The notes under the pieces are model-generated. The model was given only the letters and a program-made list of their open reading frames with translations. It did not search any database and was not told the DNA's origin. Source: Chelativorans alearensis (lineage in GTDB: Bacteria; Pseudomonadota; Alphaproteobacteria; Rhizobiales; Rhizobiaceae). From it: a stretch of 64,000 nt of DNA. The translations under genes and the position numbers were made by a program. Location: contig NZ_WQNI01000022.1 of the NCBI RefSeq assembly GCF_010993735.1, positions 1 through 64,000 of the forward strand, written 5' to 3'. Positions 26,563-35,087 of this stretch are shown here, piece by piece (position 1 is the first letter of the stretch; each line of letters opens with the position of its first letter).

Positions 26563-29162
26563 TAGAAGAAGCTCCTGCGCTGCCACCACCCCGTCTTGCG
26601 GGGCGCGTCCTTACCCGTCTCTTCCGTCGAGGATACCACCGGCTCCTGGCTCTCCTCGGATGGCTCGGCGGCCTTGCGGCGGGAACGGCGGGGTTTCTTG
26701 GCCGGTTCCTCGGCATCGACCTGGCCGTTGGCCTCGGGAGCCGCTGCGGCGGTATCCGCCTGCGGGGTAGGTTCGGCAGCCGGTACCGTCTCCGCTTCGT
26801 CCTCCACCTTCTGCTTGGTGCGACGCTGGCGCGGCTTCTTGGCAGGCTTCTCCTCGGCCACCGCCTCGCTTACCTCGGCTTGTGGGGAAGCCGCGGCGGC
26901 GACGGCGCTGGGCTCAACTTCCACGGGTTCGGCAGCGGTTTCGGCCGGTGCTGTGTCGGCTTCCTCGGCCGCCGCTTCACCGGGTTCCTGCGCTTCGCGG
27001 CGGCGGCGTCCGCCTCGTTTGCCGCGGTGCCGCTTCTTGCGCTCCCCTTCGCCGTCCTCGTCCGTCGGCTCTTGCACCGCGCCATCCGGAGTTTCCTCCG
27101 GCTCCGCGCTTGTGCTCGCCTCCGCAGCTGTCTCGGCAGCCGGCTGTTCACCGCCGCGGTCGCGGCCGCCACGCCGCCGGCGCCTGCGTTTGCGCTTGCG
27201 CGCCGGCGCATCGCCTTCCTCGCTGGCGGCGGAGGGCTGTTCTTCGGCCTCTTCGGGCTCCTCGCTCTCCTCCTCCAAGTCCACGTCCTCAGGCTCCAGA
27301 ACTGGAGGCTGCACAACGTTCAGGTCCGGCAGGATCGGGCGCGTGGCGGTCTGTCCCTTGACGATCGCGTAGTGCTGGCCGCCCAGTTCCTCATCGGTCT
27401 CGACGGTGATCGTTACGCCGAAGCGGTTTTCCAGCTCGATCAGGTTGGAACGCTTGTGGTTGAGAAGGTAGAGCGCCGTGGAAGAGGGCGTGCGCACGGT
27501 GATGTCGTTGCGCGCGTCCTTCAGGAGATACTCCTCGATGGAGCGCACCACCAGAAGCGCGACCGAGGATTCGGATCGCACATGGCCGGTGCCGCCGCAG
27601 TGCGGGCAGGGCTGCATGGTGCTTTCCAGCACGCTGGCCCGGATGCGCTGGCGCGACATTTCCAGGAGGCCGAAATGGGAGATTCGGCCCACCTGAATGC
27701 GGGCGCGGTCGTTCTTCAGGCACTCCTTGAGGCGTTTTTCCACCGCGCGGTTGTTGCGGTTCTCCTCCATGTCGATGAAGTCGATGACGATGAGGCCCGC
27801 AAGGTCGCGCAGGCGCAGCTGGCGCGCCACCTCTTCGGCGGCTTCCAGATTCGTCTGCAGCGCGGTGTCTTCGATGGAGTGCTCCTTGGTGGAGCGGCCC
27901 GAGTTGACGTCGATGGCGACCAGCGCTTCGGTCTGGTTGATGATGACGTAGCCACCGGATTTCAGCGTCACCTGGGGCTGCAGCATCTTGTCGAGCTGCC
28001 CCTCGATGCCGTTGCGGGCGAAGATGGGGATTGTGTCGCGATAGGGCTGCACCACCTTGGCGTGGCTCGGCATCAGCATGCGCATGAAGTCCTTGGCCTC
28101 GCGATAGCCCTCCTCGCCGGAAACCAGGATCTCGTCGATGTCCTTGTTATAAAGGTCGCGCACGGAGCGCTTGATGAGGCTTCCCTCCTCGTAGACGAGG
28201 GCAGGGGCGATGGACTCCAGCGTCAGGCTGCGCACCTTTTCCCAAAGGCGCATGAGATAGTCGTAATCGCGCTTGACCTCCGCCTTGGTGCGGTTGGCGC
28301 CGGCGGTGCGCAGGATGACGCCCATGCCCTCCGGCACCTCGAGGTTCTTCACCACGTCCTTCAGCCGCTTGCGGTCCTGCGCATTAGTGATCTTGCGCGA
28401 GATACCGCCGCCGCGTGCCGTATTGGGCATCAGCACCGAATAGCGGCCGGCCAGCGACAGATAGGTGGTGAGTGCCGCTCCCTTGTTGCCGCGCTCTTCC
28501 TTGACCACCTGCACCAGCAATATCTGCCGCCGCTTGATGACTTCCTGGATCTTGTAATTCCGGCGCACCGGGCGCCGGCGGTTCTGCGCCTCGTCGATCG
28601 CGTCCTCGGCGCCGACCGTGTCGACCTCCTCGTCTTCGTTCGCTTCGTCGTGGCCGTTGGTGGACGGCGGCACCTCTTCCGAGATCGCTTCGCCCTGCAC
28701 GGCTTCGGCCTGGGCCGGAACGTCGGCGGCAGCTTCCACTTCTTCCGCTGAGGCAGGCCCATTGTCCTGCGCCTCCGCCTTGGTGCCGCGACGGCCACTG
28801 CGGCGGCGTTTCTTGCCGCGACCGCTGGAAGCCTGCGCTTCCTTTTCCTCGGCTTCGTCGTCGGCCTTGGCCTCGTCGGCCTCCGCCTTCAGCAGCGCCT
28901 GCCGGTCAGCAACCGGAATCTGGTAGTAGTCGGGATGTATCTCGCTGAAAGCGAGGAAGCCGTGGCGGTTTCCGCCATATTCAACGAACGCGGCCTGAAG
29001 TGAGGGTTCGACGCGGGTCACCCGCGCCAGATAGATATTTCCTCGAAGCTGCTTCTTGTCCTGTGATTCGAAATCGAACTCTTCGATACGGCTACCGCGT
29101 ACGACGACGACGCGCGTTTCCTCCTGATGGGAGGCGTCGATCAGCATCTTGTTGTTGGGCAT
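26562..29162 (-). CDS. rne: Ribonuclease E
   Basis: 866-residue endoribonuclease E, the core of mRNA decay and rRNA processing. N-terminal catalytic part: split S1 region (NIYLARVTRVEPSLQAAFVEYG ... LLVQVVKEERGNKGAALTTYLS) with an acidic Glu/Ala-rich insert at about residues 95-200, typical of alphaproteobacteria; DNase-like site with VAIDVNSGRST and LIVIDFIDME holding the metal-binding Asp residues; zinc link CPHCGGTGHV. The C-terminal 270 residues are low-complexity, alternating acidic and Arg-rich runs (KRKRRRRRRGGRDRG), the usual scaffold region. Start at ATG 29160-29162 (MPNNKMLID). The stop lies at the edge of a hairpin element. Confidence 0.95.
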   Translation of the reverse strand: MPNNKMLIDASHQEETRVVVVRGSRIEEFDFESQDKKQLRGNIYLARVTRVEPSLQAAFVEYGGNRHGFLAFSEIHPDYYQIPVADRQALLKAEADEAKADDEAEEKEAQASSGRGKKRRRSGRRGTKAEAQDNGPASAEEVEAAADVPAQAEAVQGEAISEEVPPSTNGHDEANEDEEVDTVGAEDAIDEAQNRRRPVRRNYKIQEVIKRRQILLVQVVKEERGNKGAALTTYLSLAGRYSVLMPNTARGGGISRKITNAQDRKRLKDVVKNLEVPEGMGVILRTAGANRTKAEVKRDYDYLMRLWEKVRSLTLESIAPALVYEEGSLIKRSVRDLYNKDIDEILVSGEEGYREAKDFMRMLMPSHAKVVQPYRDTIPIFARNGIEGQLDKMLQPQVTLKSGGYVIINQTEALVAIDVNSGRSTKEHSIEDTALQTNLEAAEEVARQLRLRDLAGLIVIDFIDMEENRNNRAVEKRLKECLKNDRARIQVGRISHFGLLEMSRQRIRASVLESTMQPCPHCGGTGHVRSESSVALLVVRSIEEYLLKDARNDITVRTPSSTALYLLNHKRSNLIELENRFGVTITVETDEELGGQHYAIVKGQTATRPILPDLNVVQPPVLEPEDVDLEEESEEPEEAEEQPSAASEEGDAPARKRKRRRRRRGGRDRGGEQPAAETAAEASTSAEPEETPDGAVQEPTDEDGEGERKKRHRGKRGGRRRREAQEPGEAAAEEADTAPAETAAEPVEVEPSAVAAAASPQAEVSEAVAEEKPAKKPRQRRTKQKVEDEAETVPAAEPTPQADTAAAAPEANGQVDAEEPAKKPRRSRRKAAEPSEESQEPVVSSTEETGKDAPRKTGWWQRRSFF

Positions 29163-29605
29163 AAAGTCTTGTCTCCCCGGCACGATCCGGTTGCCGGGCG
29201 GGAGGGTAATGCCTTGGTGCCGCGCCGCATCGGATTGTCATGCCGGATAATTTGAGGGCTGCCGGCCCTGGCCTCGAAGCGACAGGAAGCCCGGCCGCCG
29301 CATCCTCGCTGCGGGAGATTCGGGGACAATTCCTGAGTGCGCTTAAAGCCATCGCTTTGCCTGGCAGCACCGTTTCAACCAGGGTCCGACTATCGGACCC
29401 GCTACTTTGCTCTGTTTCAAGAGCCGGCGCAGGATCTCGTCCCGGCCGTTTTCCTCACGTTAAGGGTTTCGGCATCGCCGCAAACACCTTGAAGAAATCC
29501 TTTTGAACCATCGCCTTCGCCCGCGTCGCGTCGGCTTCCGAAGCATTTGCCGGGAGCCCGCGCCTCCAGTGCCAGACGGCATCCGGAGACAAGCACTGTG
29601 ACGGT
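29163..29605 (-). promoter_or_regulatory. Probable long 5' leader of rne
   Basis: About 440 bases between the rne start and a candidate promoter, without a convincing gene. It contains a perfect hairpin, GGGTCCGA (29382-29389) with TCGGACCC (29393-29400), loop CTA. In E. coli the long rne leader lets RNase E control its own mRNA; here that is inference from position and length. Confidence 0.45.
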
Positions 29606-29614
29606 TCAATGCCG

Positions 29615-29643
29615 CTTTTATGATTTGACACGAACCATGGCAA
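29615..29643 (-). promoter_or_regulatory. Candidate rne promoter
   Basis: On the minus strand TTGCCA (29643-29638), 17-base spacer, TAAAAG (29620-29615). It would give a leader of about 440 bases. The gap to the divergent amiC gene is then about 100 bases. By eye only. Confidence 0.35.
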
Positions 29644-29745
29644 CCCTGATTCCTTCGTCGGAAGATCATGCCGACGTTGCCTTGAAGCGGTCGAAAGGTT
29701 GGGGTAACCGCGCCCTGGCAACCGCGATCAAGGGCAGGAGTGCGC

Positions 29746-31026
29746 GTGTCGAACCGGCAGAACGCAGGGCGGATCGGATGGCTCCGCTTCCCGTCATATA
29801 AGGGCGGCGGGGCCAAGTTGCCACCTATGTGGCTGCTGATGCGCCTCGCGCTGGCGCTTTTCGCCGCCTTTGCGCTGGCCGATTCGGCGGCGGCAGAGGA
29901 AGATCAGCAGCCCTTCAGCGCCTACGACTACAAGATGGCGGGCGACCAGCAGCGCACGCGCGTCGTGATGCACTTCGACCGCAAGCCGGACGTCAACTGG
30001 TTCCTCCTGCGCGCCCCGCACCGGCTTGTTGTCGACCTGCCGGAGACGAAATTCGCCATCGACGAGGCCGAGCTTGCCCCGCGCGGCCTCGTGGCCAAAG
30101 TGCGCTACGGCAAGATGGCCGACGGTCACTCGCGCATGATCTTCACTCTGGAAGGCCCGTTCCTGCTCGACAATCTCGCCGTGCTCGAGAACGAAACCTC
30201 GCATGGCTACCGGCTTATCGTCGACCTTGTCTCGGCGTCGGAGAAAGCCTTCGAGACGGCGATGCGCGAGCGAATCACCGCCGCACCCGATGCCGGTACG
30301 GCCGCCGGCACACCCAGACCGCGAGGTGACGACGACCGCTTCACCGTTGCTATCGACCCGGGGCACGGCGGCATCGACGCCGGCGCCAACGGCGCCAACG
30401 GCACCCTGGAGAAAACGATCACGCTGGCCTTCGGCCTGGAGCTCAAGAACAAGCTGGAGGAGACGGGGGAGTACAACGTCGTTTTAACGCGCGACACGGA
30501 CATCTTCCTGCGCCTCGACGAGCGGGTGCGCATTGCCCGCGAGAACGATGCCGATCTCCTGATTTCCATCCACGCCGATTCGATCCGGCTGCGCGGCTTC
30601 GGCGGCGCCACCGTCTACACCCTGTCGGACAAGGCCTCGGATGCGGAAGCGGCGGCAACGGCGGCGCGCGAGAATTTTTCGGACGCGCTCGCCGGCATCG
30701 TCGTGAAGGAGGAAAAGGACGACGTTACCGACATCCTCGCCGACCTCATTCGGCGCGAGACGCATGCTTTCTCCATACACTTCGCCCGCTCGCTGATCGG
30801 AGAGCTGACGGACACGGTCAACCTGGTCAACAATCCGTTGCGTTCGGCCGGGTTCCGCGTCCTGCGCGCACCGGACGTGCCTTCGGTGCTCCTGGAGCTC
30901 GGTTATCTGACCAATCCGAAGGAAGAAGAGCAGATGCGCGACGCGGACTGGCGCGCCAGGGCTGCGGCCAACATCGTCGACGCGGTCGCCGTCTTTGCCG
31001 CGGTCAAAGCCAATGCGGGAGGGTAG
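29746..31026 (+). CDS. amiC: N-acetylmuramoyl-L-alanine amidase (AmiC type)
   Basis: About 426 residues. A membrane-export segment (MWLLMRLALALFAAFALADSAAA) is followed by an AMIN domain (about residues 60-160, VVMHFDRKPDVNWFLL, HRLVVDLPETKF) and an Amidase_3 domain with zinc ligands in VAIDPGHGGIDAGA, the Glu after EKTITL and SIHADS; the last catalytic Glu is in PSVLLELGYLTN. It splits septal peptidoglycan to separate daughter cells. Start uncertain: GTG 29746 has AGGAG upstream, while ATG 29827 would begin right at the signal segment. It precedes mrcA. Confidence 0.92.
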   Translation: MSNRQNAGRIGWLRFPSYKGGGAKLPPMWLLMRLALALFAAFALADSAAAEEDQQPFSAYDYKMAGDQQRTRVVMHFDRKPDVNWFLLRAPHRLVVDLPETKFAIDEAELAPRGLVAKVRYGKMADGHSRMIFTLEGPFLLDNLAVLENETSHGYRLIVDLVSASEKAFETAMRERITAAPDAGTAAGTPRPRGDDDRFTVAIDPGHGGIDAGANGANGTLEKTITLAFGLELKNKLEETGEYNVVLTRDTDIFLRLDERVRIARENDADLLISIHADSIRLRGFGGATVYTLSDKASDAEAAATAARENFSDALAGIVVKEEKDDVTDILADLIRRETHAFSIHFARSLIGELTDTVNLVNNPLRSAGFRVLRAPDVPSVLLELGYLTNPKEEEQMRDADWRARAAANIVDAVAVFAAVKANAGG

Positions 31027-31040
31027 CGGACGCGGCGCAA

Positions 31041-31073
31041 GCGTGGCAAAGACACCACGCCGGCTGCTTTTTT
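31041..31073 (+). terminator. Possible terminator after amiC
   Basis: Stem GCGTGG (31041-31046) with CCACGC (31055-31060), then TTTTTT at 31068-31073. The T-run is seven bases from the stem, so this is weak. An overlapping alternative stem CGCCGG/CCGGCG (31059-31088) is followed by TTTT. Confidence 0.35.
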
Positions 31074-31234
31074 GCCGAGAACCGGCGTTTTGATTTTGCA
31101 GTCGCCTAATTTTACCCACAAGAGGTGGGCAGAAACGAGAAAATGGTGATATTTTTCCTCTCCGAAACAGTGGCGCTGTCATTGCAGGGGTGGAGGTGTT
31201 TGGGTCGGACCAATTCGGCCACACTGGAGCGGGC

Positions 31235-33685
31235 ATGGTACGTCTTCTAGGATATTTCTTCGGCATCGGCGTGGTTCTGGCGCTGCTGGCGGCGGCCGGC
31301 GTCGCCATCTACGTGGGCGACATCACCAAGGACCTTCCCGACTACGAGGTGCTGGCGCGTTACGAGCCGCCGGTCACGACGCGGATCCATTCGTCCGACG
31401 GCGCGCTGATGGCGGAGTTTGCCCGTGAGCGGCGCCTTTATCTGCCCATCCAGGCCGTTCCCGACCGGGTGAAGGCGGCCTTCCTTTCGGCCGAGGACAA
31501 GAATTTCTACACGCATCCCGGCATCGACCCGATCGGCCTTACGCGCGCCATCGCCACCAATATCCAGAATATCGGCTCGGGGCGGCGCCCCGTCGGCGCC
31601 TCGACCATCACCCAGCAGGTGGCCAAGAATTTCCTTCTGACGTCGGACCAGACCGTCGAGCGCAAGATCCGCGAGATGATTCTCGCTTTCCGCATCGAGC
31701 AAGCGTACTCCAAGGACCGTATTTTCGAGCTTTATCTGAACGAGATATTCCTCGGCCTCGGCTCCTATGGCATCGCCGGCGCCGCGCTCACCTACTACGA
31801 CAAGTCGGTCAGCGAGCTGACCATTGCCGAGGCGGCCTATCTCGCCGCGCTGCCCAAGGGACCATCCAACTATCACCCCTTCCGCCACACGGAGCGCGCC
31901 ATCGAGCGCCGGAACTGGGTGATCGACCAGATGCGGGAGAACGGCTACATCACCGCCGAGGAGGCGGAGAAAGCCAAGGCAACGGACCTTGACGTCAAGC
32001 CGCGCCAGCGCGGCAGCTATCTCTTCGCCGCTGACTACTTCACCGAAGAAGTGCGGCGCGAGATCATCGCTCGATACGGCGAGGACGCGCTCTACGAGGG
32101 AGGCCTTTCCGTACGCACGACGCTCGACCCCGAGCTCCAGCTTTATGCGCGCAAGGCGCTGCAGAACGGCCTTATGCGTTACGACACGCTGCGCGGCTTC
32201 CGCGGCCCGGTCGACCATATCGACATCTCCGGCGACTGGGGCGCGCCCCTGGGCGAGATGAAATCGCTGAGCGACGTCCCCGAATGGCGCCTGGCCGTGG
32301 TGCTCGAGGCTTCCGACAGCGCGGTAACGGTTGGCCTGAAGCCGGGCCGCGAGGTTTCCGGCGCACTCTCCAAGGAGCGCGAGACCGCCATGATCGCGCT
32401 CGAGGACATGACGTGGGCGCTGCGCCACGTGGTGGACGGCACGCGGGTCAAGGCGAATTCGCCGGCCGAAGTGTTGCAACCCGGCGATGTCGTCTATGTC
32501 GAGCCGAAGGGCGGGGACGAGCCGGGCTGGAACCTGCGGCAGGTCCCGGAGATCGGCGGCGCGGTTGTTGCAATGGATCCGCATACCGGCCGCGTGCTGG
32601 CCTTGGCCGGCGGCTTCTCCTTCGCGGCATCGGAGTTCAATCGCGCCACCCAGGCGCAGCGCCAGCCGGGCTCCGCCTTCAAGCCGATCATCTATGCCGC
32701 CGCGCTCGACAATGGCTATACGCCGGCCTCGGTGGTGCTCGACGCGCCGATCACCATCCAGATCGGCAACGAGGTCTGGGAACCGAAGAACTACGGCGGC
32801 AAGTTCGCCGGGCCGTCGACCCTGCGCGCTGGCATCGAGCGCTCGCGCAACCTGATGACGGTGCGGCTGGCCAATGACATGGGCATGGGCCTGGTGGCCG
32901 AATATGCCGAGCGCTTCGGCCTCTACGATAAGATGCCGCAGCATCTGGCCATGTCGCTCGGCTCCGGCGAGACCACGGTGATGCGTATGGTCTCGGCCTA
33001 TGCGGTGATGGCCAACGGCGGCAAATATATCGAGCCGTCGCTGATCGACCGCATTCAGGACCGTTACGGCAAGACCGTCTACCAGCATGACCGCCGCGAG
33101 TGCGACGGCTGCGATGCCGAGACGTGGGACGGGCAGGCCGAGCCGGAACTTGCCGACAACCGCGAGCAGGTGCTCGATCCCATGACGGCCTACCAGATCA
33201 CCTCCATGATGGAAGGCGTGGTCACGCGCGGCACGGCGACGACCGTCTCCGAGCTCGGCTACCCCATGGCCGGCAAGACCGGCACCACCAATGACGAGAA
33301 GGACGCCTGGTTCATCGGCTTCACTCCCGATCTCGTGGTCGGCGTCTTCATGGGCTACGACAACCCCACCCCGATGGGCAAGGGCTCGACCGGCGGCGGC
33401 TTGGCCGCGCCGATCTTCAAGGAGTTCATGGCCTCCGCGCTCAAGGATGCCCGCAAGGTGGAATTCCGCGTTCCCGAAGGCATGAAGCTCATTCCCATCG
33501 ACCGCAAGACCGGCATGCGCGCCCAGGCCGGCCAACCGGGCGTCATCATGGAAGCCTTCAAGCCGGGCACCGGTCCCGCCGATACCTACTGGGTGATCGA
33601 CATGGAAGGCATGGGCGGCCCCGCCAGAACCACGTCTCCCCAGGCCAACCGCGCCATCAACACAGGGGCGGGCGGGCTCTTCTGA
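31235..33685 (+). CDS. mrcA: Penicillin-binding protein 1A
   Basis: 816-residue class A PBP that both polymerises and cross-links peptidoglycan. One N-terminal membrane anchor (residues about 5-27) is followed by a GT51 transglycosylase domain (AAFLSAEDKNFYTHPGID with the catalytic Glu; GASTITQQVAKNFLL), an OB-like insert, and the transpeptidase domain with GSAFKP (nucleophile Ser in SAFK), SRN and KTGTTND. ATG 31235 (MVRLLGYFF) follows GGAGCGGG; the GTG at 31190 is in frame but unlikely. It sits between amiC and prfB as in other rhizobia. Confidence 0.95.
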   Translation: MVRLLGYFFGIGVVLALLAAAGVAIYVGDITKDLPDYEVLARYEPPVTTRIHSSDGALMAEFARERRLYLPIQAVPDRVKAAFLSAEDKNFYTHPGIDPIGLTRAIATNIQNIGSGRRPVGASTITQQVAKNFLLTSDQTVERKIREMILAFRIEQAYSKDRIFELYLNEIFLGLGSYGIAGAALTYYDKSVSELTIAEAAYLAALPKGPSNYHPFRHTERAIERRNWVIDQMRENGYITAEEAEKAKATDLDVKPRQRGSYLFAADYFTEEVRREIIARYGEDALYEGGLSVRTTLDPELQLYARKALQNGLMRYDTLRGFRGPVDHIDISGDWGAPLGEMKSLSDVPEWRLAVVLEASDSAVTVGLKPGREVSGALSKERETAMIALEDMTWALRHVVDGTRVKANSPAEVLQPGDVVYVEPKGGDEPGWNLRQVPEIGGAVVAMDPHTGRVLALAGGFSFAASEFNRATQAQRQPGSAFKPIIYAAALDNGYTPASVVLDAPITIQIGNEVWEPKNYGGKFAGPSTLRAGIERSRNLMTVRLANDMGMGLVAEYAERFGLYDKMPQHLAMSLGSGETTVMRMVSAYAVMANGGKYIEPSLIDRIQDRYGKTVYQHDRRECDGCDAETWDGQAEPELADNREQVLDPMTAYQITSMMEGVVTRGTATTVSELGYPMAGKTGTTNDEKDAWFIGFTPDLVVGVFMGYDNPTPMGKGSTGGGLAAPIFKEFMASALKDARKVEFRVPEGMKLIPIDRKTGMRAQAGQPGVIMEAFKPGTGPADTYWVIDMEGMGGPARTTSPQANRAINTGAGGLF

Positions 33686-33821
33686 CAGAAAGACCGTGAG
33701 ATTGCACGGCGGCGCCAGGCGGCGGTACGTTCGAAGCGTGCTGCCGGCGGCGCTTTACAGGCCGCGTCCGCGCCCATAAGTTCCGCCGCGATTCAAAGAT
33801 CACTTCCAGGAAAGAAGAAAC

Positions 33822-34950
33822 ATGCGTACCGAAACGGCAAATCTGGTCGACGAAATCAGGCAGGCCATAAGCCTGCTGAGGAGGTATCTTTGACTGGGAC
33901 GAGGCGGTAAAGAGGCTCGACTATCTCAACACGCGCGCCGAGGAAGCCGACCTGTGGAACGATCCGCAGGAAGCCCAGAAGCTGATGCGCGAACGCCAGT
34001 CCCTAGAAGAAAACATCAACGCTATCAATGGGTTGTCGCAATCGCTTGACGACAATATCGAGCTGATTGAGCTCGGCGAGGAAGAGGGCGACCAGGCGAT
34101 CGTTGAAGAAGCGGAAACGGCCATCCGCTCGCTGCGCGGGGAAATCTCGGCGCGGCAGATGGAGACGCTTCTTTCCGGCGAGGCGGACGGCAACGACACC
34201 TATCTGGAAGTGCATGCCGGCGCCGGCGGCACGGAAAGCCAGGACTGGGCGTCGATGCTTCTGCGCATGTACACGCGCTGGGCTGAGCGCCGGAAAATGA
34301 AGGTCGAGGTCCTGGAGGTCCACGGGGGCGAGGAAGCGGGTATCAAGTCCGCCACCATCCTGGTGAAGGGCCGCAATGCCTATGGCTGGCTGAAGACGGA
34401 ATCGGGTGTGCACCGCCTGGTGCGCATCTCGCCCTTCGACAGCAACGCCCGCCGCCACACCTCCTTCGCCAGCGTGTGGGTCTATCCGATGATCGACGAA
34501 TCGATCGAGATCGACGTTTCCGAATCCGACGTACGCATCGACACCTACCGCGCCTCGGGCGCCGGCGGGCAGCATGTCAACACCACCGATTCGGCCGTCC
34601 GCATCACACACCTGCCTACCGGCATCGTGGTGCAGTGCCAGAAGGAGCGCTCGCAGCACAAGAACCGGGCCACCGCCTGGGATATGCTGCGCGCGCGCCT
34701 TTACGAGGAGGAGTTGAAAAGGCGCGAGGAGGCAGCGAGCGCCACCGAGGCTTCCAAGAGCGAGATCGGCTGGGGCCACCAGATCCGCTCTTATGTGCTG
34801 CAGCCCTACCAACTCGTGAAGGACCTGCGCACCGGCACGGAAAGCACCAATCCGCAGGAGGTGCTCGATGGCGACCTCGACGGGTTCATGAAAGCTTCGC
34901 TGTCCCAGCGCGTCAGCGGCGAAGCCGGGGAGATCGCCGACCTTGAATAG
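33822..34950 (+). CDS. prfB: Peptide chain release factor 2, programmed +1 frameshift
   Basis: The gene is in two frames. From ATG 33822 the first frame encodes 23 residues ([10 protein letters not shown]...RRYL) and hits TGA at 33891-33893. Reading resumes at GAC 33892 in the +1 frame and continues to 34950, giving about 375 residues. RF2 recognises UGA and UAA stops. Visible motifs are SPF in [13 protein letters not shown] (stop recognition) and GGQ in [13 protein letters not shown] (peptide release). The in-frame TGA allows RF2 to regulate its own synthesis. ATG is preceded by GGAAAGAAG. The gene is intact, not a pseudogene. Confidence 0.96.
33879..33893 (+). promoter_or_regulatory. prfB recoding site (internal Shine-Dalgarno plus CUU-UGA)
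   Basis: AGGAGG (33879-33884), TAT, CTT (33888-33890), TGA (33891-33893), then C. The SD-like sequence placed three bases before CTT, with TGA followed by C, is the classical RF2 +1 frameshift signal. Confidence 0.95.
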
Positions 34951-35087
34951 CTCTAGCGATGAAGGCATGAAACCATAATTGCTTTTGGATGATGCGGGCA
35001 ACGCGGTAGCGCTGTATAGAGCCGGATAACGGCCGATGGCGGGGCATCAAGGACACAAACGCGTCCGCAAGAGGAGGCGGGGAAGAA

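Noticed and set aside
26535-28751. Plus-strand frame of more than 700 codons opposite rne
   Set aside because: Mirror of the biased RNase E coding sequence; Leu/Arg/Gly-rich with no recognisable fold.
31247-33535. Long minus-strand frame opposite the penicillin-binding protein gene
   Set aside because: Antisense shadow of mrcA; no motif or ribosome site, repetitive RRHVDR-like composition.
33822-33893. prfB as a frameshifted pseudogene
   Set aside because: The stop lies in the standard recoding signal, and both SPF and GGQ motifs are intact.
34950-35087. glmS ribozyme or riboswitch upstream of glmS
   Set aside because: The 137-base leader shows no ribozyme core; that element is characteristic of Gram-positive bacteria.
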